NCBI RefSeq assembly: GCF_017848315.1
Contig: NZ_JAFKEC010000035.1
Coordinates: 1 to 51,756, forward strand
Reading direction: 5' to 3'
DNA: 51,756 nucleotides
Source: Pseudomonas palmensis
GTDB taxonomy: Bacteria; Pseudomonadota; Gammaproteobacteria; Pseudomonadales; Pseudomonadaceae
Below the pieces are notes generated by a model. That model saw only the letters and a list, made by a program, of their open reading frames with translations. It did no database searches and was not told where the DNA came from. Below are positions 45,036 through 51,756 of the stretch, in pieces; position 1 is the first letter of the stretch, and every line of letters begins with the position of its first letter. The position numbers were made by a program, and so were the translations under genes.

Positions 45036-46244
45036 ATGACATCGGTATGGCGCACGAGCGGTTGGGTGCTGTTGGGGGCGGCGCTGATCCTGGCATTGTC
45101 GCTGGGGGTGCGGCATGGCTTCGGCCTGTTCCTGGCGCCGATGAGCGCCGAATTCGGCTGGGGGCGCGAAGTGTTCGCCTTCGCCATCGCCTTGCAGAAC
45201 CTGATCTGGGGCCTGGCCCAGCCGTTTGCCGGTGCCCTGGCCGATCGCCTGGGCGCGGCCAAGGTGGTGATCATCGGCGGCATTCTCTACGCCGTGGGGC
45301 TGGTGATGATGGGCATGGCGGACTCGGCGTGGTCACTGTCGCTCAGTGCCGGGCTGCTGATCGGCATCGGCCTGTCGGGCACCTCGTTCTCGGTGATCCT
45401 GGGTGTGGTAGGACGTGCCGTGCCGGCAGACAAGCGCAGCATGGCCATGGGCATCGCCAGCGCCGCAGGCTCCTTCGGCCAGTTCGCGATGCTGCCGGGC
45501 ACCCTGGGCCTGATCGGCTGGCTGGGCTGGTCGGCGGCATTGCTGGTGCTGGGCCTGCTGGTGGCCTTCATCGTGCCGCTGGTGGGCATGCTGCGCGATA
45601 ACCCGCTGCCCAGCCAGGGGCACGAACAGACCCTGATGCAGGCGCTGCGCGAAGCCTGTTCGCACTCGGGCTTCTGGTTGCTGGCGCTGGGCTTTTTCGT
45701 GTGCGGTTTCCAGGTGGTGTTCATCGGCGTGCACCTGCCGGCCTACCTGGTCGACCAGCACCTGCCGGCCACCATCGGCACCACGGTGCTGGCACTGGTC
45801 GGGCTGTTCAATATCGTCGGCACCTACACCGCCGGCTGGCTGGGCGGGCGCATGTCCAAGCCGCGTCTGTTGACCACCCTGTACCTGCTGCGGGCGGTGG
45901 TGATCGTGCTGTTCCTGTGGGCGCCGGTGACCCAGTTCAGCGCCTACCTGTTCGGTATCGCCATGGGCCTGCTGTGGCTGTCGACGGTGCCGCTGACCAA
46001 CGGCACCGTCGCCACCCTGTTCGGGGTGCGCAACCTGTCCATGCTGGGCGGCATCGTCTTTCTGTTCCATCAGTTGGGCGCATTCCTGGGCGGCTGGCTG
46101 GGCGGTGTGGTGTACGACCGTACCGGCAACTATGACCTGGTGTGGCAGATCTCGATCCTGCTCAGCCTGCTGGCTGCCGCGCTCAACTGGCCGGTGCGCG
46201 AGCGCCCGGTGGCGCGGCTGCAGGCGCGGCCGGAGGCGGCATGA
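45036..46244 (+). CDS. MFS transporter
   Basis: A 402-residue major facilitator permease with twelve predicted helices. The motif-A-like loop is FAGALADRLGAAKVVIIGG near residue 70, and GWLGGRMSKPRLL repeats it in the second half. GVRHGFGLFLAPMSAEFGWGREVFAFAIALQNLIWG at the N-terminus resembles the oxalate/formate and monocarboxylate-type branch. Substrate unknown. Regulation by the upstream MarR-type protein is likely. GGGAG lies 8 bases before the ATG at 45036. Its stop overlaps a 37-residue ORF by 4 bases. Confidence 0.9.
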   Translation: MTSVWRTSGWVLLGAALILALSLGVRHGFGLFLAPMSAEFGWGREVFAFAIALQNLIWGLAQPFAGALADRLGAAKVVIIGGILYAVGLVMMGMADSAWSLSLSAGLLIGIGLSGTSFSVILGVVGRAVPADKRSMAMGIASAAGSFGQFAMLPGTLGLIGWLGWSAALLVLGLLVAFIVPLVGMLRDNPLPSQGHEQTLMQALREACSHSGFWLLALGFFVCGFQVVFIGVHLPAYLVDQHLPATIGTTVLALVGLFNIVGTYTAGWLGGRMSKPRLLTTLYLLRAVVIVLFLWAPVTQFSAYLFGIAMGLLWLSTVPLTNGTVATLFGVRNLSMLGGIVFLFHQLGAFLGGWLGGVVYDRTGNYDLVWQISILLSLLAAALNWPVRERPVARLQARPEAA

Positions 46245-46354
46245 CCGCGCGCCTGGTAGCGTTGGTGCTGGCTGGCCTGGTGCTGGCGCTGGTGTGGTGG
46301 GGCTGGCACCAGGGCGGTCTGGCGCTGATGCAGTTGGGCATGGGCGTGTGCTAG
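46241..46354 (+). CDS. Small hydrophobic peptide, 37 residues
   Basis: A single-span membrane peptide (TARLVALVLAGLVLALVWW, then GWHQGGLALMQLGMGVC). GGAGG lies 4 bases before its ATG, and the ATG overlaps the MFS stop (ATGA), so it should be translated by coupling. The C-terminal GGLALMQLGMG tail looks conserved from memory of other pseudomonads. Function unknown; an accessory of the permease is possible. Confidence 0.65.
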   Translation: MTARLVALVLAGLVLALVWWGWHQGGLALMQLGMGVC

Positions 46355-46395
46355 GCGTAAGCTGAACCCCTGCACTCAGGCAAGGGAGACGCACC

Positions 46396-46947
46396 ATGTA
46401 CGCACGCTGGCTGTTGGTACCGCTATTGATACTGGCTGGTTCGGGGGCCGTGCTGGCCGCCGACTGCCCGGCCTTGCTGCAGGGCGAGTTGCCCAAGCTG
46501 CGCGCCAAGGAACAGGTGAACCTGTGCGAGCGCTTCGCCGGCAAGCCGCTGGTGGTGATCAACACCGCCAGCTATTGCGGCTTCGCGCCGCAATTCGAAG
46601 GGCTCGAGAGCACCTACAAGGCTTATCACGGGCAGGGCCTGGAAATGCTCGGGGTGCCGTCCAACGACTTCAAGCAGGAAGACGCCGACAGCGAGAAGAC
46701 CGCCAAGGTGTGCTATGCCAACTACGGCGTGACCTTCACCATGACCGAGCCACAGAAGGTGCGCGGCGACGACGCCACGCCGCTGTTTCGCGAGCTGGCC
46801 AGGCAGAGCAATGCGCCCAGGTGGAATTTCTACAAGTATGTGGTCGATCGCCAGGGCAAGGTGGTGGCCAGCTTCTCCAGCCTGACCAAGCCGGACGACC
46901 CGGCGTTCAGGGCTGCCATCGAGAAGGCCATCGCCTCGCAGCCCTGA
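46396..46947 (+). CDS. Glutathione peroxidase family protein, exported
   Basis: A 183-residue thioredoxin-fold peroxidase with a signal peptide (cleavage near residue 21, VLAAD), so it is periplasmic. The peroxidatic residue is Cys61 in NTASYCGFAPQFEGL (cysteine, not selenocysteine). Gly-Val-Pro-Ser-Asn-Asp-Phe and the RWNFYKYVVDRQGKV segment supply the Asn/Trp of the catalytic tetrad; the usual Gln near position 95 is in NDFKQED. It reduces hydroperoxides, perhaps with thioredoxin. AGGGAG lies 9 bases upstream of the ATG. Confidence 0.9.
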   Translation: MYARWLLVPLLILAGSGAVLAADCPALLQGELPKLRAKEQVNLCERFAGKPLVVINTASYCGFAPQFEGLESTYKAYHGQGLEMLGVPSNDFKQEDADSEKTAKVCYANYGVTFTMTEPQKVRGDDATPLFRELARQSNAPRWNFYKYVVDRQGKVVASFSSLTKPDDPAFRAAIEKAIASQP

Positions 46948-46954
46948 GGCGGGC

Positions 46955-47221
46955 TCAGGCCTTGCCCGGGTGGACGGTCCAGGCCACCAGCTTGAGCACG
47001 ATCGGCCGTACCACCAGCACGCAGGCGAAGGCCACCGGCATGGCCAGTTGGTAGGCCTTGAGCACATTGGCCAGGTAATGCTCGCCGACGCCGCTGTTGG
47101 CGCCGGTGATCACGAAGCACATCAGCAGCGCCATGATCGACGACATGTAGAACGCGAATACGTAGGGGGTGGCGCGTACGCCGAGTTTCAGGCGTGGGCG
47201 AGGGCGGGTCTGGCTGGTCAT
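46955..47221 (-). CDS. DUF2798 domain membrane protein
   Basis: An 88-residue protein with two transmembrane helices (YVFAFYMSSIMALLMCFVITG and MPVAFACVLVVRPIVLKLVAW), matching DUF2798. Unknown function. It diverges from a LysR regulator gene with a 12-base palindrome between them, so it is the likely regulated target. Convergent with glutathione peroxidase, 7 bases apart. Confidence 0.85.
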   Translation of the reverse strand: MTSQTRPRPRLKLGVRATPYVFAFYMSSIMALLMCFVITGANSGVGEHYLANVLKAYQLAMPVAFACVLVVRPIVLKLVAWTVHPGKA

Positions 47222-47294
47222 GCAGGCTCCTGAGGGTAGGGGAGGCGCCAGACTAGCAGGCTGCCAGGGTACGAGGTAGACGACGCCAGCTTAG

Positions 47295-47306
47295 GTCTTT
47301 ATAAAG
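47295..47306. promoter_or_regulatory. Palindrome between DUF2798 and LysR genes
   Basis: TCTTTATAAAGA is a perfect 12-base palindrome in the 113-base divergent gap, 28 bases before the LysR start. It is AT-rich with T and A at the expected ends of a LysR box, and is a plausible autoregulatory operator. Confidence 0.5.
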
Positions 47307-47334
47307 AGAACCTTACGAATCCTGGAGTTTGGCC

Positions 47335-48270
47335 GTGAACCTGTTGGGCTCGATACGCAGTTTCATCAAGGTGGTCGAGGCTGGCAGCATCGCCGGTGGG
47401 GCCCGCACCCTGGGCTTGAGCGCCGCCGCAGTGAGCCAGAACATCGCGCGCCTGGAAGCCCATCTGCAAGTGCGCCTGCTGGCCCGCACCACCCGCAGCA
47501 TGGCGTTGACGCCCAATGGTCGCGCCTATTACGACAAGGTCAGGCATGTGGAGCGTGATCTGGAGCTGGCGCAGCTGGCCGTCACGGCCGATGACGGCGA
47601 ACCCCAGGGCCGGTTGTGCATCTCCTCTTCTTCGGCCTTCGCGCGCTATGTGCTGGCGCCACTGATGCCGGCATTCAACCTGCGCTATCCGCAGCTTTCA
47701 ATTGAATTGCTTACGAGCGACCGGCGTGTGGACCACGCGCGCGAGTCGATTGACGTGAGTGTGCGCATCACCCCCCAGCTGGAAGACGGCCTGCTGGCGC
47801 GGCACGTTGCCCAGATCCCGTTCATCTGTTGCGCAGCGCCTGCCTACCTGGAGCGTGCCGGCCGGCCCGGCACCCCGGAAGCCTTGAAGGGGCATCGCTG
47901 CCTGGTGTTCCGTTACCCGGTGGACGGCCGCTTTCTGCGGTGGGGCTTTGTGCGTGACGGCCTGCGTTTCGATGCCGAGTTCGGGGATGTGTCGATCAGC
48001 GATGACATCGACGTGCTGGCGCAGATGGCGGTGATGGGGGGTGGGATCGTGCGCCTGGCCGAGTTCGTGGCGCGGCCTTACCTGGAGAACGGGCAACTGG
48101 TGCCGCTGTTCGAATATGCCCAACCCCACCAGGCCTATGCACAGACCTCGCCAATGGACATCTATCTGTGCGTGGCCGACCGCTCGGCGCTGACGCCCAA
48201 GGTGCGGGCCTTCATGGCGTATGTGGAGGACTGCCTGGCGCAGGCCTGGCGCGTGCGCGCGCGGGCATAA
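47335..48270 (+). CDS. LysR family transcriptional regulator
   Basis: A 311-residue LysR regulator. The helix-turn-helix is FIKVVEAGSIAGGARTLGLSAAAVSQNIARLEAHLQVRLLARTTR, with a co-inducer domain from about residue 90 (SISSSSAFARYVLAPLMPAF, SIDVSVRI). I choose the GTG at 47335 because TGGAG is 7 bases upstream; a TTG at 47329 is less likely. It belongs to the branch paired with DUF2798 or short-chain genes; the effector is unknown. Ends at a bidirectional terminator shared with fadL. Confidence 0.9.
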   Translation: MNLLGSIRSFIKVVEAGSIAGGARTLGLSAAAVSQNIARLEAHLQVRLLARTTRSMALTPNGRAYYDKVRHVERDLELAQLAVTADDGEPQGRLCISSSSAFARYVLAPLMPAFNLRYPQLSIELLTSDRRVDHARESIDVSVRITPQLEDGLLARHVAQIPFICCAAPAYLERAGRPGTPEALKGHRCLVFRYPVDGRFLRWGFVRDGLRFDAEFGDVSISDDIDVLAQMAVMGGGIVRLAEFVARPYLENGQLVPLFEYAQPHQAYAQTSPMDIYLCVADRSALTPKVRAFMAYVEDCLAQAWRVRARA

Positions 48271-48297
48271 AAAACCGCCTTTGGAAGGCGGTTTTTT
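48268..48297. terminator. Bidirectional terminator between LysR gene and fadL
   Basis: CCGCCTT (48275-48281) pairs with AAGGCGG (48285-48291), flanked by six A and six T residues that extend the stem and give a T-tract on both strands. It separates convergent genes. Confidence 0.9.
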
Positions 48298-48310
48298 CAT
48301 GCAACAGCGA

Positions 48311-49585
48311 TCAGAAGCGGTAGGTCAGCGAAGCACCCAGGCCGTGTGCACTGTTTTCGTACTTGGCGTTGTACGAGCCCTTGAACGAAGGGTCGGTGAT
48401 GGCGGTGCTCTGGTGAATCTTGACGTCTTCTTCCATCAGGTACGAGTAGGCCACGTCGATGGTCATGTCGTCGCTCGGGTTCCAGCCGGCGCCCAGGCTG
48501 AACACCTTGCGGTCGCCGGTTGGGATGCGTGGCGAACGGTTCTGGTTGTTGGCTGGCGACTGGTCGACGGAGAAGCCGGCGCGCAGGGTCCATTCCTTGT
48601 TCAGCTTGTAGGCAGCGCCGATGGCGTGGGCCCAGGTGTCGTGCCAGTTCTGTTCTTCGGCGATCTGGCCCAGTGCCGGTGCCAGTGGCCCGGTGCCCTC
48701 GTTGTTGACCACGATGGACTCCAGGCGGCTCCAGCGGGTCCAGGTGCTGCCCGCGTACAGGGTCCAGTTGTCATCCAGTTCGTGGGTGACCGAGAAGTCG
48801 ACCGACTCGGGGGTCTTGATCTTCAGCGAGGCGTCGAACTTGCTGCCGCTGAACGGGCCGAAGCCCGGGCCGCTGATCTTGGTGTCGCCCTTGAGCTTGT
48901 AGTCGACCATCGAGTGGTAGGTCAGGCCGACGCGGGTTCTGTCGGTGGCCTGCACCATCACGCCGATGTTGTAGCCGACGGCGGTGTCGTCACCGGTGAT
49001 CTTGACCTTGCCGTCGTTGCTGCCTGGGGTGGCGCGGTTCAGCGCGGCGGACTCCAGGGTGCCGTCGATACGGTTGATGGTCGGGCCGAAACCGATCGAG
49101 ACCTTGTCGTTGAAGGCGTAGCTGATGGTCGGTTGCAGGGTCACGACCTGAACTTCGCTCTTGCTGCCGAAGTAGCGGCCGGCAAAGCCGTGCTCGTAGT
49201 CGGTGATCAGGCCGAAAGGCACGTAGACCCCGAAGCCGAATGCCCAGTGGTCATCGATCGGCTTGACGTAGTAGCCCATCGGTACGCCAACCACGGGGAC
49301 CATGTCGCCGTCGTTGCTGCCACCGAAGGTGCCGCTGCCCTTGATGTCGGACTTGGCAATGATGGCCGCGCCGCCGACGGTCACTTGTTCGCGTTTGAGG
49401 CGGGACATACCGGCAGGGTTGCCAAACACGGTGCTGGCGTCATCGGCAGAAGAAGAACGACCCGCGAAACCTGTGCCCATGCCGCTGATGCTTTGCTCGT
49501 TGAGGGCAAAACCGCTGGCGAAGAGTTGAGTTGATGCGAAAGCGACAGCGAGGCCGAGTGAGGATTTGAGTATTACTTTTTTCAT
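48311..49585 (-). CDS. fadL: Outer membrane fatty acid transport protein, FadL/OmpP1 family
   Basis: A 424-residue FadL/TodX family outer membrane barrel with signal peptide (cleavage near residue 23, LFASG). The N-terminal hatch shows GFALNEQSISGMGTGFAGRS and the family NPAGMSRL motif; the C-terminus ends with an aromatic (LTYRF). FadL proteins take up long-chain fatty acids or hydrocarbons. P. aeruginosa has several, one of which exports oxylipins, so direction and substrate are open. AGTTCTAATAATG precedes the start without a clear ribosome site; no other start fits the signal peptide. Confidence 0.9.
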   Translation of the reverse strand: MKKVILKSSLGLAVAFASTQLFASGFALNEQSISGMGTGFAGRSSSADDASTVFGNPAGMSRLKREQVTVGGAAIIAKSDIKGSGTFGGSNDGDMVPVVGVPMGYYVKPIDDHWAFGFGVYVPFGLITDYEHGFAGRYFGSKSEVQVVTLQPTISYAFNDKVSIGFGPTINRIDGTLESAALNRATPGSNDGKVKITGDDTAVGYNIGVMVQATDRTRVGLTYHSMVDYKLKGDTKISGPGFGPFSGSKFDASLKIKTPESVDFSVTHELDDNWTLYAGSTWTRWSRLESIVVNNEGTGPLAPALGQIAEEQNWHDTWAHAIGAAYKLNKEWTLRAGFSVDQSPANNQNRSPRIPTGDRKVFSLGAGWNPSDDMTIDVAYSYLMEEDVKIHQSTAITDPSFKGSYNAKYENSAHGLGASLTYRF

Positions 49586-49729
49586 TATTAGAACTCCATG
49601 GGATCACCGGAGCGCAAAGTATCAATAATTTTGGACGTGCGCTATAGGCTCTAAATCAGGAGATACCGCGTTTTTGTAGGACAATCCGACCAGATTCGCT
49701 GATTTTATCCGGTTGTTTGAAAATGGTTC

Positions 49730-50212
49730 TCAGCAGGCCTGGAGCGCCGGTTTGCCGACGCATGCCTGCCAGGCCTGGGTGAAGTCGCGTAAACGGGCGT
49801 GGGGCTGGAATGTTTGACGCCAGATTCTTGCGAGACCTAGCAGGTCGTCGGATTCTGGTAGCGGCAGCGCCTTTTCTTCGACCAGCATCCAGGCGATGGC
49901 GGTGGCGTAGCGCAGGTTGACGGTCAGTTCCAGGTGCGGGCCGCTGAGGAACGCGTGCTGGCTGGCGAGGCCGCGGACCAGGCTGGCCAGTTCGGGGTCG
50001 TGGGCCAGGTACTGGTCCCAGATCGATTGGTGGCGCAGTTCGCCGATGCGGTACAGGCCGTGGCCACGGCGGTCGTGCAGGGCCGAACCCATGCCCGACT
50101 GGCTGGCTGCGATGCCCAGCAGCAGGGCTTCGGCGCTGGGGCAGTAGCGGCCCAGGTACAACAGGGTGGGGCGGATGACGAATTCACTCAACTCGCTCGC
50201 GGCGATAGCCAT
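49730..50212 (-). CDS. Hypothetical protein resembling phage transglycosylase-like proteins
   Basis: A 160-residue protein. The segment FVIRPTLLYLGRYCPSAEALLLGIAASQSGMGSALHDRRGHGLYRIGELRHQSIWDQYLAHDPELA resembles, from memory, a family of phage tail-associated proteins with a lysozyme-like fold, where the middle reads AAQESxxG and QMEPATHxDIW. Here the catalytic-type Glu is replaced by Gln. I choose the ATG at 50210-50212 with GAGGG just upstream; the frame is open to 50374. It is a single gene between core genes, with no other phage gene nearby. Confidence 0.7.
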   Translation of the reverse strand: MAIAASELSEFVIRPTLLYLGRYCPSAEALLLGIAASQSGMGSALHDRRGHGLYRIGELRHQSIWDQYLAHDPELASLVRGLASQHAFLSGPHLELTVNLRYATAIAWMLVEEKALPLPESDDLLGLARIWRQTFQPHARLRDFTQAWQACVGKPALQAC

Positions 50213-50499
50213 AATGCCCTCGAACTTCGTAAATGGCCGGCGGGACGCTGGTGCTTGGCAGCAGGTGGGTCGGGTCAGGCCCGCCGGAAGCGGGCAAGGC
50301 CGCTTGAGTTGAAGTGTAGTGTCATATCTATGCTGTAAAGGACTGTTTTTAAATCGATTGTGGTGGCTTGGCATAACCCATATGACGCTTGGGTATTAGG
50401 CCGTGGGGGTTAAAGCGCTTTCGGTGGTTGGGGTTTGGCCAATGAATCCGGGCCTTGCAGAGGGCAGGTCGAGCGCGGCGGTCACTGAATTTCAGGCAT
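50213..50499. other. Upstream region of the phage-like hypothetical gene
   Basis: Promoter region of the minus-strand gene ending at 50212. It holds an AT-rich stretch (TTTTTAAATCGATT at 50344-50357) and no credible reading frame. On the minus strand a -10-like TATGAC lies in this area but no good -35 partner was found. Confidence 0.35.
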
Positions 50500-50530
50500 A
50501 AAAAAGCCCCGCCAATCGGCAGGGCTTCTT
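50500..50530 (-). terminator. Rho-independent terminator of the DUF3509 gene
   Basis: On the minus strand GCCCTGCC-GATT-GGCGGGGC (one G-U pair) is followed by TTTTTT. It lies about 20 bases after the DUF3509 gene stop. Confidence 0.88.
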
Positions 50531-50546
50531 GCGTCTCAGACGACCA

Positions 50547-50771
50547 TCAGGCAACCAGTGCCTGGCGAGTCCGGTCAATCACCGCTTGCAGCGGCTCAGC
50601 ACTCTCGTACTGCTCCGGATACAGACGCTCGCTGTGACGAGCAATGCCGTGTTCATTGACCAGGGTAAAGCTGAAGCTGCCCTTGCGCGCCGCATGGATC
50701 ATGCAGTTCAACGGGGCAAATGCCTGGCTAAGGGTGCGAATGGCAGCCTGAGTATGGATGGATGTATTCAT
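50547..50771 (-). CDS. DUF3509 domain protein
   Basis: A 74-residue protein of the small Pseudomonas-specific DUF3509 family (IRTLSQAFAPLNCMIHAARKGSFSFTLVNEHGIARHSERL, then LQAVIDRTRQALVA). Function unknown. I use the ATG at 50769-50771, giving MNTSIHTQAA; AGGA lies further than usual upstream. Its end is marked by a good terminator. Confidence 0.82.
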   Translation of the reverse strand: MNTSIHTQAAIRTLSQAFAPLNCMIHAARKGSFSFTLVNEHGIARHSERLYPEQYESAEPLQAVIDRTRQALVA

Positions 50772-51756
50772 AGTTATTAGATGTTCCTGCAAAAGACACA
50801 GCATAAGAGCCGTGTTCATATAAAACGTTCCAGTAACGCAAAGCTTTAGGGCTAGAGCGAAGAACCTGACTGGAACAGGGCAGCCAGAGGTAAGCGCATT
50901 GATTAGGTGGCGCCAGGGCTGACTGGTAGGTACTAGGAAGACAGGCAACACGTCAGGGCTAAGGTTCTGCGCCGCTGTGTGAAGATCCTGTTCAATCTGC
51001 AGGGTGACTCGCCAAGAGTAGGTAATGGTTACCTGGGAGTCATCAAGTGGGCCGGTCCTGGTTTCAACAGGTGCTGTTCCGTTGTCGGATCAGGACGCTG
51101 CAAGGACTGCTTTGGCCAGAATTGAGTTTCAGCTTGGTACTAACGCTGGCAACACTACAGCAGTTTTCAGGTTGTGGCAACCCTTTGTGCTTTTCGTGCG
51201 CCAAGCCGGCCATTATCTCGATTTCAGGCTGTTCTGTGAAGAGGGCCCCAGGAGGCACCACCGCGCGTGCGGAGCATTTTCGTGCAATCCCGTGCCTCGC
51301 TTTGGGGCACCTGTCCACACCTGTAACACCTCTTGTCAATGTGGCGCTACACCGCGGCAGGGCCCTGGCGATGACCAGTTCGAAAGTACAAGTCAATGAA
51401 AAAAAACACTTTTTTTAGCTGGTGAAAAAATCGTCAGTTTGAGCGCGGGCCCCATTCTACCGGGGTTTGCGGGGTGTAGGAGGGGGTTGTCCACCGAGTT
51501 ATCCACAGCTTCTGTGGATTGTCATGCGGGTCTGCTCTAGGACGCGGGTGCCAGCAATGCAGGAAGTGTCTGACAATTTTCGCGGCGCATTTCGGCTCGC
51601 GCGAAATGTCTACTGACGTGTCAAAAAAAAACATCGCCTGAAGGAAAAAAAGCCTCGAATTCCCTCGGGCCATGCACGAGAAAATCCGGTAGAGTGGCGC
51701 GCCTCTCGAGTTGCCTTCGCCGTTTTTTATGAAGTTTCGCAGCAAAACCCCAAGCC
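50772..51756. other. 985-base region without a credible gene
   Basis: Every open frame here is short, overlaps others and reads like non-coding sequence. It contains GGTAA-TGG-TTACC (51021-51033), A/T tracts at 51399-51418, DnaA-box-like sequences at 51487-51521, more A tracts at 51623-51650, and a -10-like TAGAGT at 51692-51697. It may be a long leader or promoter region for a gene beyond the right edge, or hold an unrecognised small RNA. Confidence 0.5.
51487..51521. promoter_or_regulatory. Cluster of DnaA-box-like sequences
   Basis: TTATCCACA (51499-51507) is a perfect DnaA box. TTGTCCACC (51487-51495) and, on the minus strand, CAATCCACA (51513-51521) are one- to two-mismatch relatives. 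ATCCACAG and CTGTGGAT (51501-51508 and 51512-51519) also form a perfect inverted repeat. Too few boxes for an origin; control of a replication-linked gene is more likely. Confidence 0.55.

Noticed and set aside
51064..51396. Overlapping 110-codon frames on both strands in the gene-free region
   Set aside because: Cysteine- and arginine-rich low-plausibility translations with no start signals or recognisable domain.
51499..51521. A chromosomal origin of replication
   Set aside because: Only one perfect DnaA box, no dnaA, rpmH or gid genes nearby, and no 13-mer array; a regulatory cluster is a simpler reading.
51434..51745. 103-codon minus-strand frame at the right end
   Set aside because: It runs through the DnaA-box cluster and A tracts, has no ribosome site and unusual composition.
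51729..51756. ATG at 51729 as the start of a gene running off the right edge
   Set aside because: No Shine-Dalgarno sequence precedes it and only nine codons are visible; cannot be supported.

Overview
The window is chromosomal DNA of a fluorescent Pseudomonas, most likely of the P. putida group. Reasons: an oprH-phoP-phoQ operon, gacS beside ldhA and a cysM-rlmD-relA-mazG block, a purM-purN pair, hda with tandem NlpC/P60 lipoproteins, a cobO-to-cobS cobalamin cluster with bluB, several Pseudomonas-type small DUF families, high GC, and repeated extragenic palindromes of the TGTAGGAGC/GCGGG type in many gaps. Species is inferred from remembered families and gene order; no search was run. Almost all of the window is core genome. 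I see no prophage, insertion sequence, CRISPR array, rRNA or tRNA.

Layout. (1) 1-6,700: a dienelactone-hydrolase-like protein diverges from oprH-phoP-phoQ across an array of four PhoP-type half-sites; then dctA behind a sigma-54 promoter, sprT and a Yip1-family membrane protein. (2) 6,960-12,430: ttcA, a Tag-family glycosylase, then on the minus strand arsC, a WrbA-like flavoprotein and DUF2069 in overlap; a TlpA-like lipoprotein; and a minus-strand run ldhA, zinc-ribbon protein, META lipoprotein. (3) 12,496-17,530: gacS diverges from an OmpR-type response regulator and sensor kinase in the position of PirR/PirS. (4) 17,700-24,980: cysM, rlmD, relA, mazG, DUF2058 on plus; a 60-residue protein and DUF3108 on minus. 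(5) 24,980-31,900: purM-purN on minus; DUF2066, an AI-2E family permease, a hypothetical, hda and two NlpC/P60 lipoproteins on plus. (6) 31,970-33,940: a PQQ-type sugar dehydrogenase lipoprotein and a hypothetical on minus. (7) 34,070-43,211: promoter, cobalamin riboswitch and ten late cobalamin genes (cobO, cobB, bluB, cbiB, cobD, cobQ, cobU, cobT, cobC, cobS), mostly overlapping by 1-8 bases. (8) 43,300-50,800: a GH5 hydrolase, a MarR regulator and MFS permease sharing an operator-like palindrome, a 37-residue membrane peptide, glutathione peroxidase, a divergent DUF2798/LysR pair, fadL, a phage-protein-like hypothetical and DUF3509. (9) 50,772-51,756: almost 1 kb with no credible gene but with DnaA-box-like sequences.

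How the genes work together. The cob operon activates cobyrinate by adenosylation (CobO), amidates it (CobB, CobQ), makes and attaches the aminopropanol arm (CobD, CbiB), makes DMB (BluB), and assembles the nucleotide loop (CobU, CobT, CobC, CobS), under B12 feedback through the riboswitch. The corrin-ring genes are not in the window. PhoPQ and GacS are global sensors, RelA with MazG belongs to nucleotide and stringent control, and purMN with Hda tie to purine supply and replication control.

I found no clearly new multi-gene system. The leads most worth a second look are regulatory: the 11-bp phased PhoP array, the dctA sigma-54 region, the MarR/MFS palindromes, a riboswitch-proximal hairpin and short ORF ahead of cobO, and the DnaA-box-like cluster at the right end.
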